From the NCBI GenBank assembly GCA_027030825.1, contig JALVEM010000531.1, positions 1 through 6,691 of the forward strand: a DNA stretch of 6,691 nt, read 5' to 3'. The position numbers were made by a program, and so were the translations under genes. Positions 1-6,030 of the stretch are shown piece after piece (the stretch's first letter is position 1; every line of letters begins with the position of its first letter). Source of the stretch: Thiohalobacter sp. (GTDB lineage: Bacteria > Pseudomonadota > Gammaproteobacteria > Thiohalobacterales > Thiohalobacteraceae). Under the pieces are notes generated by a model that was not told the DNA's origin, made no database searches, and saw nothing but the letters and a program-made list of their open reading frames with translations.

Positions 1-355
1 GGGGTTGAAGGAGCAGCCGCTGCCCCTTCTCCAGCAGGCGCCAGAGCACCTCGGGCAGTGCGCTGTTTTTCCCCAGGGACGGGTTGTGGACGTGCCAGAG
101 ATCCGGCAGCCCGTTCCAGTGCGTTTTCGCCGCCCGCTCGAGGCCTTCGAGCAGGCGGGCGGGATCGGCCGGCTCGCGGGTGTCGTAGGCGAGTTCGGGG
201 ACCACGAGCACCGGCGCCGGCATGGGCGCTTCCGGAGCCTGACCCGAGATCAGCAGCAGATCTTCCTCGCCACCTTCAAGGGCGCGCACGGCATGCTCGA
301 TGACGCGGGTGACGCCCCCCTGCTGCAGGTGATAGTGGACGATCGCGACGCGCAT
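1..355 (-). CDS. Glycosyltransferase, GT4-like, N-terminal fragment (runs off left edge)
   Basis: The minus strand is open from an ATG at 355-353 to the window edge, giving 118 codons and no stop, so only the N-terminal part is present. The protein begins MRVAIVHYHLQQGGVTRVIE, a first beta strand followed by a Gly-rich loop and helix, as in the acceptor-side Rossmann domain of GT-B glycosyltransferases (GT4 type). A second recognisable block, DLWHVHNPSLGKN at about residues 86-98, matches the place where these enzymes carry an H-x-H/N motif after a beta strand. The donor-binding domain with its EX7E motif would lie outside the window, so sugar specificity cannot be read. The start lies 7 nt after the gpgS stop and has no good Shine-Dalgarno sequence, suggesting reinitiation after gpgS. 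Its position implies a role in glucosylglycerate-type solute or glycoconjugate synthesis; that role is inference. Confidence 0.72.
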   Translation of the reverse strand, partial: MRVAIVHYHLQQGGVTRVIEHAVRALEGGEEDLLLISGQAPEAPMPAPVLVVPELAYDTREPADPARLLEGLERAAKTHWNGLPDLWHVHNPSLGKNSALPEVLWRLLEKGQRLLLQP

Positions 356-362
356 GGCGGCA

Positions 363-1346
363 TCAGGCCGAAGTGATGCCGCGCCGCTCCCGGTAGGCCG
401 GGACCTCGATCATGGGCGGGCGTTCCTCTTCCTGGATCTCGTAGAGCACCTGCTCGTAGTGCCCGTCGCGTACCTGGAACTGGCGCAGGATGGCCGGCAG
501 CTCCGGCAGCTCGTGGAGGATGCCGTGACGACGCAGCCGCTTGAAGAAGGTGCGCAGGATGCCGAGCGACATCTTGCCCAGGTCGCGGGTGGACTGATGC
601 CGGTGCACCCGCTGGTCGAGGTCGGTCTGGGCGAAGGCCTCCAGCCCCCAGAGCGAATAGACGTCGATCAGGTGCGAGGTCTCCACGCCGTAGCCGATCG
701 GAAACGAGATCCGCTCCAGCACCTCGCGGCGCACGGCGTATTCGCCCGAGAGCGGCTGGATGATGGCGGTCAGCTCGGGGAAGAACAGCGAGAACAGGGG
801 ACGCACCAGGATTTCCGTCACCCGTCCCCCGCCGGAAGGCCGGATCTCGCCGGAGAGCGCCAGCGGCCGGTCGTAGAAGGCCTTCACGTATTTCACCTCG
901 GGGCGGTAGATGAGCGGCGCCACGAGTCCGTAGGCGAAGCGCGGGTGGATGTTCTTGATGTCGGCATCCACGTAGACGATGATGTCGCCGCGCAGCTGGT
1001 GGATCGCCTTCCAGAGATTCTCCCCCTTGCCCCGCTTGTAGCCCATCTCCGGCAGGATGTCGGCCGAGAGATAGACGTCGGCGCCGAAGGCCGCGGCCAC
1101 CTCCAGGGTGCGGTCGGTGGAACCGGAGTCGATGACCGCGATCTCGTCGAGCAGGGGGTAGCGGTCCATCAGCTCGGACTTGAACAGCACCACCTCCTTG
1201 CCGATGGTCTTCTCCTCGTTGAGGGTGGGGATGCACAGCGAGATCGTCAGCCCCTGGCGTTCCTTCTCCTCGATCAGCCGCATCAGGTCCCAGAACTGGG
1301 AATGATGGAAGGTGTTGGTCGAAAGCCACTGGTTGATGTCAGTCAC
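363..1346 (-). CDS. gpgS: Glucosyl-3-phosphoglycerate synthase (GT81 family)
   Basis: This 327-residue cytoplasmic GT-A glycosyltransferase is expected to transfer glucose from an NDP-glucose to D-3-phosphoglycerate, giving glucosyl-3-phosphoglycerate, the committed step to glucosylglycerate. Visible motifs in order are CIPTLNEE (38-45) and DSGSTDRT (73-80) for nucleotide binding, KRGKGENLW (104-112), the metal-binding DxD in YVDADI (D127, D129), GGGRVTE (172-178) near the phosphoglycerate site, QPLSGEYA (197-204), YGVETSHLID (219-228) and VHRH (247-250), which probably supplies the metal-binding His known in GpgS. This pattern fits GpgS better than generic GT2 enzymes. Mannosyl-3-phosphoglycerate synthase is less likely. 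The start is GTG at 1346-1344, supported by GGAGG five bases upstream. It overlaps the preceding M20-like gene by 8 nt (GTGACTGA), so translation is probably coupled. The donor nucleotide cannot be deduced. Confidence 0.9.
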   Translation of the reverse strand: MTDINQWLSTNTFHHSQFWDLMRLIEEKERQGLTISLCIPTLNEEKTIGKEVVLFKSELMDRYPLLDEIAVIDSGSTDRTLEVAAAFGADVYLSADILPEMGYKRGKGENLWKAIHQLRGDIIVYVDADIKNIHPRFAYGLVAPLIYRPEVKYVKAFYDRPLALSGEIRPSGGGRVTEILVRPLFSLFFPELTAIIQPLSGEYAVRREVLERISFPIGYGVETSHLIDVYSLWGLEAFAQTDLDQRVHRHQSTRDLGKMSLGILRTFFKRLRRHGILHELPELPAILRQFQVRDGHYEQVLYEIQEEERPPMIEVPAYRERRGITSA

Positions 1347-2490
1347 AGCAGCCTCCGTCGATGGCCATGAGGATGCCGATGAGCTGGGCCACGCCCCGCA
1401 TCAGCGGCGCCAGCTCGAGGGTTTCGTTGGGCTGGTTGAGGCGTCGGGCGCGGGTCAGTCCCAGGGTGAGCGCCGGCACGCCCTTCTCCGCGAAACTGGA
1501 GGCCGCCGAGGAGCAGCACCCGGCATGGGGCTGAATGCCCAGGCTGGTCATCACCCGCCGCGCCTGGCGCACGAACTCGTGGTCGTCCGGCAGCCCGCCG
1601 GCCCGGCTGCTGGCGATGACCTCGAAGCGGACGGTGACGCCGTCGGGCCGGGAAAGCGAGTGGGCCAGCACCTCGATCTCGTGGCCGATCGCCTCCACGC
1701 GCCGGTCGTCGTCGCTGCGCACCTGGAAACAGAGGTTCGCGTGTCTCGCCGAGGTCTTGAAGGAGGTGCCGCCCTCGACCACGCCGAGCACCAGTTCGGT
1801 GCCCTCCTCCCCGAACTGGGGCAGTCCCTGCAGGGCGCCGAGAAAGTCGAACAGCACGGCGATGGCGCTGGGCAGGGACTCGTCCTCTTCCACCTCCACC
1901 GTGACCTCGCCGCCGAGCGTGGCGCGCGAAGTGTAGTGGAGCCGGCCGAGCTGGGCGCCCTCGACCGACAGCCCGGCGCGCAGGGGGAGCTCGCTGTGTT
2001 CCAGGAAGAAGCGCAGTCCCTCGAGGTTGCCGCGGCCCAGCGAGCGCGTGGTGCCGAGCAGCACCAGATCGGACTCGAGGTGGATGTCGAGCCCGTCGAG
2101 CAGGGTCGGCAGCGTGGCCAGCAGGGCCAGTCCGATGCTGTTGTCGGCCACGCCGGGTCCGGTGACGTGATCGGGCAGCAGGCTGAGCGTGTGATTGACG
2201 GTGGCCGGAAAGGGGGTGTCGGCATGGGCGGCGAGCAGGATGGCGCGACCGCCCTTGCTGCCGGGCAGGATGCCCACGCCGTTGCCCACCTCGTCGGTCG
2301 AGGTGTTCTGCAGCCCGCATTCGGTGAACCGCTGCTGCAGAAAGCGGATGCGCGCGGCCTCGTCGAAGGTGGGGGCCGGGATCTCGCCGATCATGACCAG
2401 ATTGGCCAGCAGCAGTTCCCGGAACGGCTCCAGCTCCGCCGGCAGGCGGCGGACGCGCGAAAGGAGCGTTTCTTCGCTGTTCGATCTCAT
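1339..2490 (-). CDS. M20-family peptidase-like protein with degenerate active site
   Basis: The 383-residue protein has the length and domain order of M20 zinc aminopeptidases/deacylases. The catalytic-domain motif AHADT (88-92) holds metal ligand H89 and the supporting D91, and GPGVADN (111-117) holds the bridging ligand D116. A dimerisation domain at about 185-290 includes VVEGGTSFKTSARHANLCFQ. The catalytic domain then resumes with GVPALTLG (337-344). Where M20 enzymes carry the Glu-Glu pair (general base plus ligand), this protein reads GTTRSLGRGN (146-155), with R149 and S150 at the Glu positions. The later acidic ligand seems kept as E177 in SVEG. The C-terminal His ligand of the usual HxxxE is N352 in NQPNE. 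Hydrolysis is therefore doubtful, and the protein may bind or regulate instead. The ATG at 2490 is preceded by only a weak purine stretch. It is the first gene of the leftward set, overlapping gpgS by 8 nt; why it accompanies gpgS is unknown. Confidence 0.82.
   Translation of the reverse strand: MRSNSEETLLSRVRRLPAELEPFRELLLANLVMIGEIPAPTFDEAARIRFLQQRFTECGLQNTSTDEVGNGVGILPGSKGGRAILLAAHADTPFPATVNHTLSLLPDHVTGPGVADNSIGLALLATLPTLLDGLDIHLESDLVLLGTTRSLGRGNLEGLRFFLEHSELPLRAGLSVEGAQLGRLHYTSRATLGGEVTVEVEEDESLPSAIAVLFDFLGALQGLPQFGEEGTELVLGVVEGGTSFKTSARHANLCFQVRSDDDRRVEAIGHEIEVLAHSLSRPDGVTVRFEVIASSRAGGLPDDHEFVRQARRVMTSLGIQPHAGCCSSAASSFAEKGVPALTLGLTRARRLNQPNETLELAPLMRGVAQLIGILMAIDGGCCD
1352..1356 (-). promoter_or_regulatory. 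Shine-Dalgarno sequence for gpgS (GGAGG)
   Basis: On the minus strand GGAGG is followed by CTGCT and then GTG at 1346-1344. The consensus site and 5-nt spacing decide for the GTG start of gpgS, which lies inside the end of the upstream M20-like gene. Confidence 0.75.
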
Positions 2491-2542
2491 GAACTGTCCC
2501 GGTCGTTGCCACTTGCAGCATGGTGTCGCCGGTCGTCCGGGT

Positions 2543-2554
2543 GCCGGAACCGGC
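2543..2554. repeat. Short inverted repeat GCCGG-AA-CCGGC
   Basis: Two perfect 5-bp arms are separated by AA, between the predicted leftward transcription start and the M20-like gene. The 2-nt centre is too tight for a good RNA hairpin, so an operator half-site pair is the more likely function, if any. Confidence 0.25.
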
Positions 2555-2570
2555 GCGGCGGGGAGCCTAG

Positions 2571-2579
2571 ATCATAACA
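2571..2579 (-). promoter_or_regulatory. Extended -10 promoter for the leftward gene set
   Basis: The minus strand reads TGTTATGAT, which is TGn followed by TATGAT, one mismatch from the TATAAT consensus. Extended -10 promoters need little -35 contact, and indeed no good TTGACA-like box lies 16-18 bp upstream. Transcription would start near 2564 and leave a leader of about 70 nt before the M20-like gene. This is a motif match only. Confidence 0.4.
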
Positions 2580-2629
2580 GATCCGGATGGCTTGAAGTTT
2601 GCCTGTGAAACCTTAACCTTGACGGAGCG

Positions 2630-3913
2630 ATGACGCTGGGGGCGACAGGGATGCCGGAGAACATCGGGTTCATATCCACGCGATTTTCGGGGACCGACGG
2701 CGTATCGCTGGAATCGGCCAAGTGGGCCGAGGTGCTGTGGGAAGACCGCCACATCAGCTACTGGTATGCCGGACGCCTGGACCGTGCCCCCGAGATCAGT
2801 CACTGCGTCCCCGAGGCCTATTTCCATCATCCCGACAACGAATGGATCAACAGCCACCTGTGGGGCAAGGCGCGGCGCACGCCGGCCGTCAGCCGCCGGG
2901 TGCGCGATCTCACCGAGTATCTCAAGGGCACCCTCTACGACTTCGTCAACCGCTTCGAGCTGAGCGTGCTGGTGGTGCAGAACGCGCTCACCATCCCCAT
3001 GCACATCCCGCTGGCGCTGGCCATCAACGAATTCCTCGAAGAGACCGGCATGCACGCCATCGGGCACCATCACGACTTCTACTGGGAACGGGTGCGGTTC
3101 CAGATCGCGGCCATGACCGACTATCTGGATTTCGCCTTTCCGCCGCGCACCCCGACCCTGCAGCACGTGGTGATCAACACGGCGGCGCGCGAGGAACTCG
3201 CCTGGCGCAAGGGGCAGTCGAGCATGCTGATCCCGAACGTGCTCAATTTCGAGAAGCCGCCGCCACCGCCCGACGACTATTCCGCCGACATCCGCGCCGA
3301 GATCGGCCTCGGTCCGGACGACCGGCTGATCCTGCAGCCCACACGGGTGGTGCCGCGCAAGGGCATCGAGCACGCCATCACCCTGCTGAAGATGCTCAAG
3401 GATCCGCGCAACGTGCTGGTGGTCTCGCATCTGGCGGGCGACGAAGGCTATGAGTACGCGAAACGGCTGCGCGATCTGGCCGAGGACGAGGGGGTGCGGC
3501 TGGTCTTCTTCGGCGACCGCATCCGCGAGGAACGCCAGCTCGACGAGGACGGGCGCAAGATCTATACGCTCCAGGACCTCTACTGTCATGCGGATCTCGT
3601 CACCTTCCCCAGCATCTACGAAGGCTTCGGCAACGCCCTGCTCGAGGCCATCTATTACCGGCGGCCGCTGGTGGTCAACCGCTATCCGGTCTTCGCCCGC
3701 GACATCGAGCCCAAGGGCTTCATGATGGCCGTCATGGACGGCTTCGTCGACCGGCAGGTGGTGGTCGAGACCCGCCGCATCCTGGAGGATGCCGAGTATC
3801 GGGAGATGATGGTGGAACACAACTACAAGATCGCCACCCGCTACTACGGCTACACCGTGCTGCGCGAGAGCCTGCGCAAGCTGATCCTCAACATCGAGAA
3901 GGGCACCTTCTGA
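2630..3913 (+). CDS. GT4-family glycosyltransferase, candidate mannosylglucosylglycerate-type synthase
   Basis: This 427-residue GT-B enzyme should be cytoplasmic, with no signal peptide or membrane segment. The N-terminal acceptor domain opens with GFISTRFSGTDGVSLESAKW (13-32), a Gly-rich loop typical of GT4. A linker with five consecutive prolines (210-214) leads to the donor domain, with TRVVPRKGIEHAI (238-250; R239 and K244 probably bind the donor phosphates) and the EX7E signature in YEGFGNALLEA (E331, E339). The acceptor and sugar cannot be proven from sequence. The divergent gpgS, the phosphorylase and the phosphomannose-isomerase-like cupin suggest it extends glucosyl(phospho)glycerate, for example by mannose as in mannosylglucosylglycerate synthesis known from Petrotoga. 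The start is uncertain: ATG 2630 has GGAG only 2 nt upstream, while ATG 2651 (Met8) lies nearer the conserved N-terminus. It overlaps the next gene by one base (TGATG). Confidence 0.83.
   Translation: MTLGATGMPENIGFISTRFSGTDGVSLESAKWAEVLWEDRHISYWYAGRLDRAPEISHCVPEAYFHHPDNEWINSHLWGKARRTPAVSRRVRDLTEYLKGTLYDFVNRFELSVLVVQNALTIPMHIPLALAINEFLEETGMHAIGHHHDFYWERVRFQIAAMTDYLDFAFPPRTPTLQHVVINTAAREELAWRKGQSSMLIPNVLNFEKPPPPPDDYSADIRAEIGLGPDDRLILQPTRVVPRKGIEHAITLLKMLKDPRNVLVVSHLAGDEGYEYAKRLRDLAEDEGVRLVFFGDRIREERQLDEDGRKIYTLQDLYCHADLVTFPSIYEGFGNALLEAIYYRRPLVVNRYPVFARDIEPKGFMMAVMDGFVDRQVVVETRRILEDAEYREMMVEHNYKIATRYYGYTVLRESLRKLILNIEKGTF
3897..3911 (+). promoter_or_regulatory. Hairpin covering the ribosome-binding region of the phosphorylase gene
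   Basis: AGAAGG (3897-3902), loop GCA, and CCTTCT (3906-3911) form a perfect 6-bp inverted repeat ending at the first base of the GT4 stop codon, directly before the ATG at 3913. AGAAGG is also the only Shine-Dalgarno-like sequence for that ATG. A ribosome finishing the GT4 gene would melt the stem, so this looks like a translational coupling element. Its stability has not been calculated. Confidence 0.4.
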
Positions 3914-5649
3914 TGCTGATCCTGCCGGTGGAGATCATGCAGCGCGCAAGGGACCGCCTGGCCTTCCTGTACGGCGAGCCGCGGGCGGGCCGTCTGCTCG
4001 ACCGCCTGGCGCTGGTGGCCGCCCGGCACCTGGATTCGCTGCTGCCCCCGACGGCGCCGCAGACGCGCTGGGACCAGACCGACGTGATGCTCATCACCTA
4101 CGGCGACATGGTGCGCCGCCCCGACGAGCCGCCCCTGGTCACCCTGCGCCGGTTCCTCGACGAGCGCGTCGGCGATGCCATCCGCGACGTGCATCTCCTG
4201 CCCATCTATCCCTCCAGTTCGGACGAGGGGTTCTCCGTCATCGACTATCGCCGGGTCGATCCTCTGCTGGGCACCTGGGAGGACGTGCACGCCATCGCGC
4301 TGCATCGCGGGCTGATGCTGGACCTGGTGCTGAATCACGTCTCGCGTCACAGCGAATGGTTCAAGGACTATGTCATGGGGATTGCACCGGCCCGCCACTA
4401 TTTCATCGAGGTCAGCCCGGAGACCGACCTCTCCGCGGTGGTGCGCCCGCGGTCCACGCCGCTGCTGACCCCGACCCAGACCCGTGCCGGGCTGCGCCAT
4501 GTCTGGACCACCTTCAGCGAGGACCAGATCGATCTCAACTACGCCAATCCCGATGTGCTGTTCGAGTTTCTCGACATCCTGCTCGCCTACGTGCGGCATG
4601 GCGCGCGCTTCATCCGGCTCGACGCCGTCGGCTTTCTGTGGAAGGAGATCGGCACTTCCTGCATGCATCTTCCCCAGACCCATGCCGTCGTCAGACTGTT
4701 CCGCGACCTGGTGGACATGGTGGCGCCCGAGGTCTGCCTGATCACCGAGACCAACGTGCCCCACGAGGAGAACGTGAGCTATTTCGGCCACGGCGACGAG
4801 GCGCACATCGTCTATCAGTTCAGCCTGCCGCCGCTGCTCCTGCATGCCCTGCTCACCGGCAACGGGCGTTACTTGAGGGCCTGGGCCGAACAGCTGGCGC
4901 CGCCGCCGGCCGGCTGCACCTTTCTCAATTTCACCGCATCGCACGACGGCATCGGGGTCCGGCCGCTCGAAGGCATCGTGCCCGGAGAAGAGGTCGAGAG
5001 GCTGGTGCAGGCGGTGCGCATGCGCGGCGGGCGGGTCTCCATGCGCAGCGGTCCGGAAGGCCGGCAGGTGCCCTACGAGCTCAACATCACCTGGTTCGAC
5101 GCCCTGGGCGAGCCGGGCGTGGAACCGGACGAGCGGCACCTCCGGCGCTTTCTCTGTTCCCAGGCGCTCATGCTCTCGCTGCAGGGCATCCCCGCCGTCT
5201 ACTTCCACAATCTGGTCGGCACCCGCAACGACTATGCCCGACTCGAGCGCACCGGGCAGGCGCGCGCCATCAACCGCCACCGCTGGGATGCCGACGAACT
5301 CCTGCGCCTGCTCGACGATCCGGGCACCCATCACGCGCGGGTGTTCGGCGAGATGCTGCACATGCTGCGGGTTCGTCGCGACCAGCCGGCCTTCCATCCG
5401 GACACGCCGCAACAGGTGCTGGATCTGCCCGAGACCTGCTTCGGCGTGCGGCGCGAGAGCCGTCCGGGCGGACAGTGCATCGACGTGGTGGCGAATCTCA
5501 CGGATCTGCCGCAGCAGGTGTGTCTCGATGGCGTATCCGGCGAGGATCTGCTGACCGGCGAGGCGGTGCGCGAAGGGGCCATCGAACTCGCGCCTTATCA
5601 GGTGCGCTGGATCGCCCGTCCCCTGACGGGACAAGAGGAGGCGTCATGA
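3913..5649 (+). CDS. GH13_18 sucrose-phosphorylase-type enzyme, probable glucosylglycerate phosphorylase
   Basis: The 578-residue protein has a (beta/alpha)8 GH13 barrel. It shows YPSSSDEGFSVIDY (99-112), LVLNHVSRHSEWF (138-150), the nucleophile in FIRLDAVGF (D237), the acid/base in LITETN (E279) and the transition-state stabiliser in TASHDGIGVRP (H344, D345). INRH (453-456) and a C-terminal beta domain follow. This is the sucrose phosphorylase subfamily, whose retaining enzymes release glucose 1-phosphate. Sucrose phosphorylases of the Bifidobacterium type carry an LDLYQ acceptor loop; here the equivalent stretch is QVPYELN (385-391), which argues against sucrose. Glucosylglycerate phosphorylase (GGaP, the activity of E. 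coli YcjM) belongs to this subfamily, and the nearby gpgS makes that the best reading: glucosylglycerate plus phosphate to glucose 1-phosphate and D-glycerate in the cytoplasm. An enzyme for a related disaccharide remains possible. It shares one base with the GT4 stop and overlaps the cupin gene by four (ATGA). Confidence 0.85.
   Translation: MLILPVEIMQRARDRLAFLYGEPRAGRLLDRLALVAARHLDSLLPPTAPQTRWDQTDVMLITYGDMVRRPDEPPLVTLRRFLDERVGDAIRDVHLLPIYPSSSDEGFSVIDYRRVDPLLGTWEDVHAIALHRGLMLDLVLNHVSRHSEWFKDYVMGIAPARHYFIEVSPETDLSAVVRPRSTPLLTPTQTRAGLRHVWTTFSEDQIDLNYANPDVLFEFLDILLAYVRHGARFIRLDAVGFLWKEIGTSCMHLPQTHAVVRLFRDLVDMVAPEVCLITETNVPHEENVSYFGHGDEAHIVYQFSLPPLLLHALLTGNGRYLRAWAEQLAPPPAGCTFLNFTASHDGIGVRPLEGIVPGEEVERLVQAVRMRGGRVSMRSGPEGRQVPYELNITWFDALGEPGVEPDERHLRRFLCSQALMLSLQGIPAVYFHNLVGTRNDYARLERTGQARAINRHRWDADELLRLLDDPGTHHARVFGEMLHMLRVRRDQPAFHPDTPQQVLDLPETCFGVRRESRPGGQCIDVVANLTDLPQQVCLDGVSGEDLLTGEAVREGAIELAPYQVRWIARPLTGQEEAS
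5635..5641 (+). promoter_or_regulatory. Shine-Dalgarno sequence for the cupin gene (GAGGAGG)
   Basis: A near-perfect GAGGAGG lies 4 nt before the ATG at 5646, inside the last codons of the phosphorylase gene. It suggests efficient independent initiation of the cupin as well as coupling through the ATGA overlap. Confidence 0.7.
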
Positions 5650-6014
5650 GCGAGAAGGAACGGGCCTGCGTGCTGGAACGCGACGAACGCCCCTGGGGCT
5701 GGTACGAGGTCTATGTGGATGCGCCGGACCACAAGCTCAAGCGCATCCTGGTGCGGCCGGGCGCACGCCTGTCCCTGCAGCGCCACCGTCACCGCGAGGA
5801 ACACTGGTACGTGGTGGCCGGCAGCGGCGTGGCCTGGGTCGACGAGCGGCGGATTCGCGTCACGCCTGGCGTGGCGGTCGACATCCCCAGGCGGGCCGTC
5901 CACCGCATGGAGAACGACGGCGAGACCGATCTGGTCTTCATCGAGGTGCAGCGCGGCGACTACTTCGGCGAGGACGACATCGAGCGGCTGGAGGACGACT
6001 ACGGCAGAACCTGA
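5646..6014 (+). CDS. Stand-alone cupin, phosphomannose isomerase type II C-terminal domain
   Basis: The 122-residue protein aligns over its full length with the cupin domain that ends bifunctional mannose-1-phosphate guanylyltransferase/mannose-6-phosphate isomerases (ManC/AlgA type). Diagnostic stretches are RPWGWYEVY (15-23), the metal-binding block SLQRHRHREEHWYVVAGSG (H47, H49, E52, H53), IPRRAVHRMEN with H86, and the C-terminal FIEVQRGDYFGEDDIERLED. The guanylyltransferase half is absent and there is no room for it upstream, so this is a genuine single-domain gene. It may interconvert fructose 6-phosphate and mannose 6-phosphate, feeding GDP-mannose for the GT4 enzyme, or only sense a sugar phosphate. 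Small cupins of this type are often annotated as isomerases without proof. It is the last gene of the rightward set and ends 16 nt before the convergent acyltransferase gene. Confidence 0.85.
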   Translation: MSEKERACVLERDERPWGWYEVYVDAPDHKLKRILVRPGARLSLQRHRHREEHWYVVAGSGVAWVDERRIRVTPGVAVDIPRRAVHRMENDGETDLVFIEVQRGDYFGEDDIERLEDDYGRT

Positions 6015-6030
6015 TCCGGCGCGACGTTTT

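Larger units (their letters stand above)
2491..2629. promoter_or_regulatory. Divergent intergenic control region
   Basis: These 139 bp separate the two divergent gene sets and hold no convincing gene. The half next to the M20-like gene is GC-rich, while about 2568-2622 is visibly more AT-rich, as expected for promoters. On the minus strand there is an extended -10 element (listed separately). For the plus strand I see only weak candidates: TTGAAG at 2592-2597 with TAACCT at 2614-2619, 16 nt apart, or CATAAC at 2573-2578 with no partner. The octamer CCGGTCGT occurs twice, at 2499-2506 and 2529-2536, 30 bp apart, and a short palindrome sits at 2543-2554. These could be operator elements, but in DNA this GC-rich they may be chance. 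Confidence 0.55.

Noticed and set aside
354..2577. Two plus-strand open frames opposite gpgS and the M20-like gene
   Set aside because: Both lack recognisable domains and lie opposite well-supported family members on the minus strand.
2567..3820. Antisense open frame opposite the GT4 gene (417 codons)
   Set aside because: Its composition is that of a reverse-strand shadow, with runs of His, Asp, Val and Leu and no domain. The GT4 frame carries clear motifs.
3850..5634. Long antisense open frame opposite the phosphorylase (594 codons)
   Set aside because: It is opposite a gene with complete GH13 catalytic motifs, shows no recognisable domain, and such frames are common in GC-rich codon usage.
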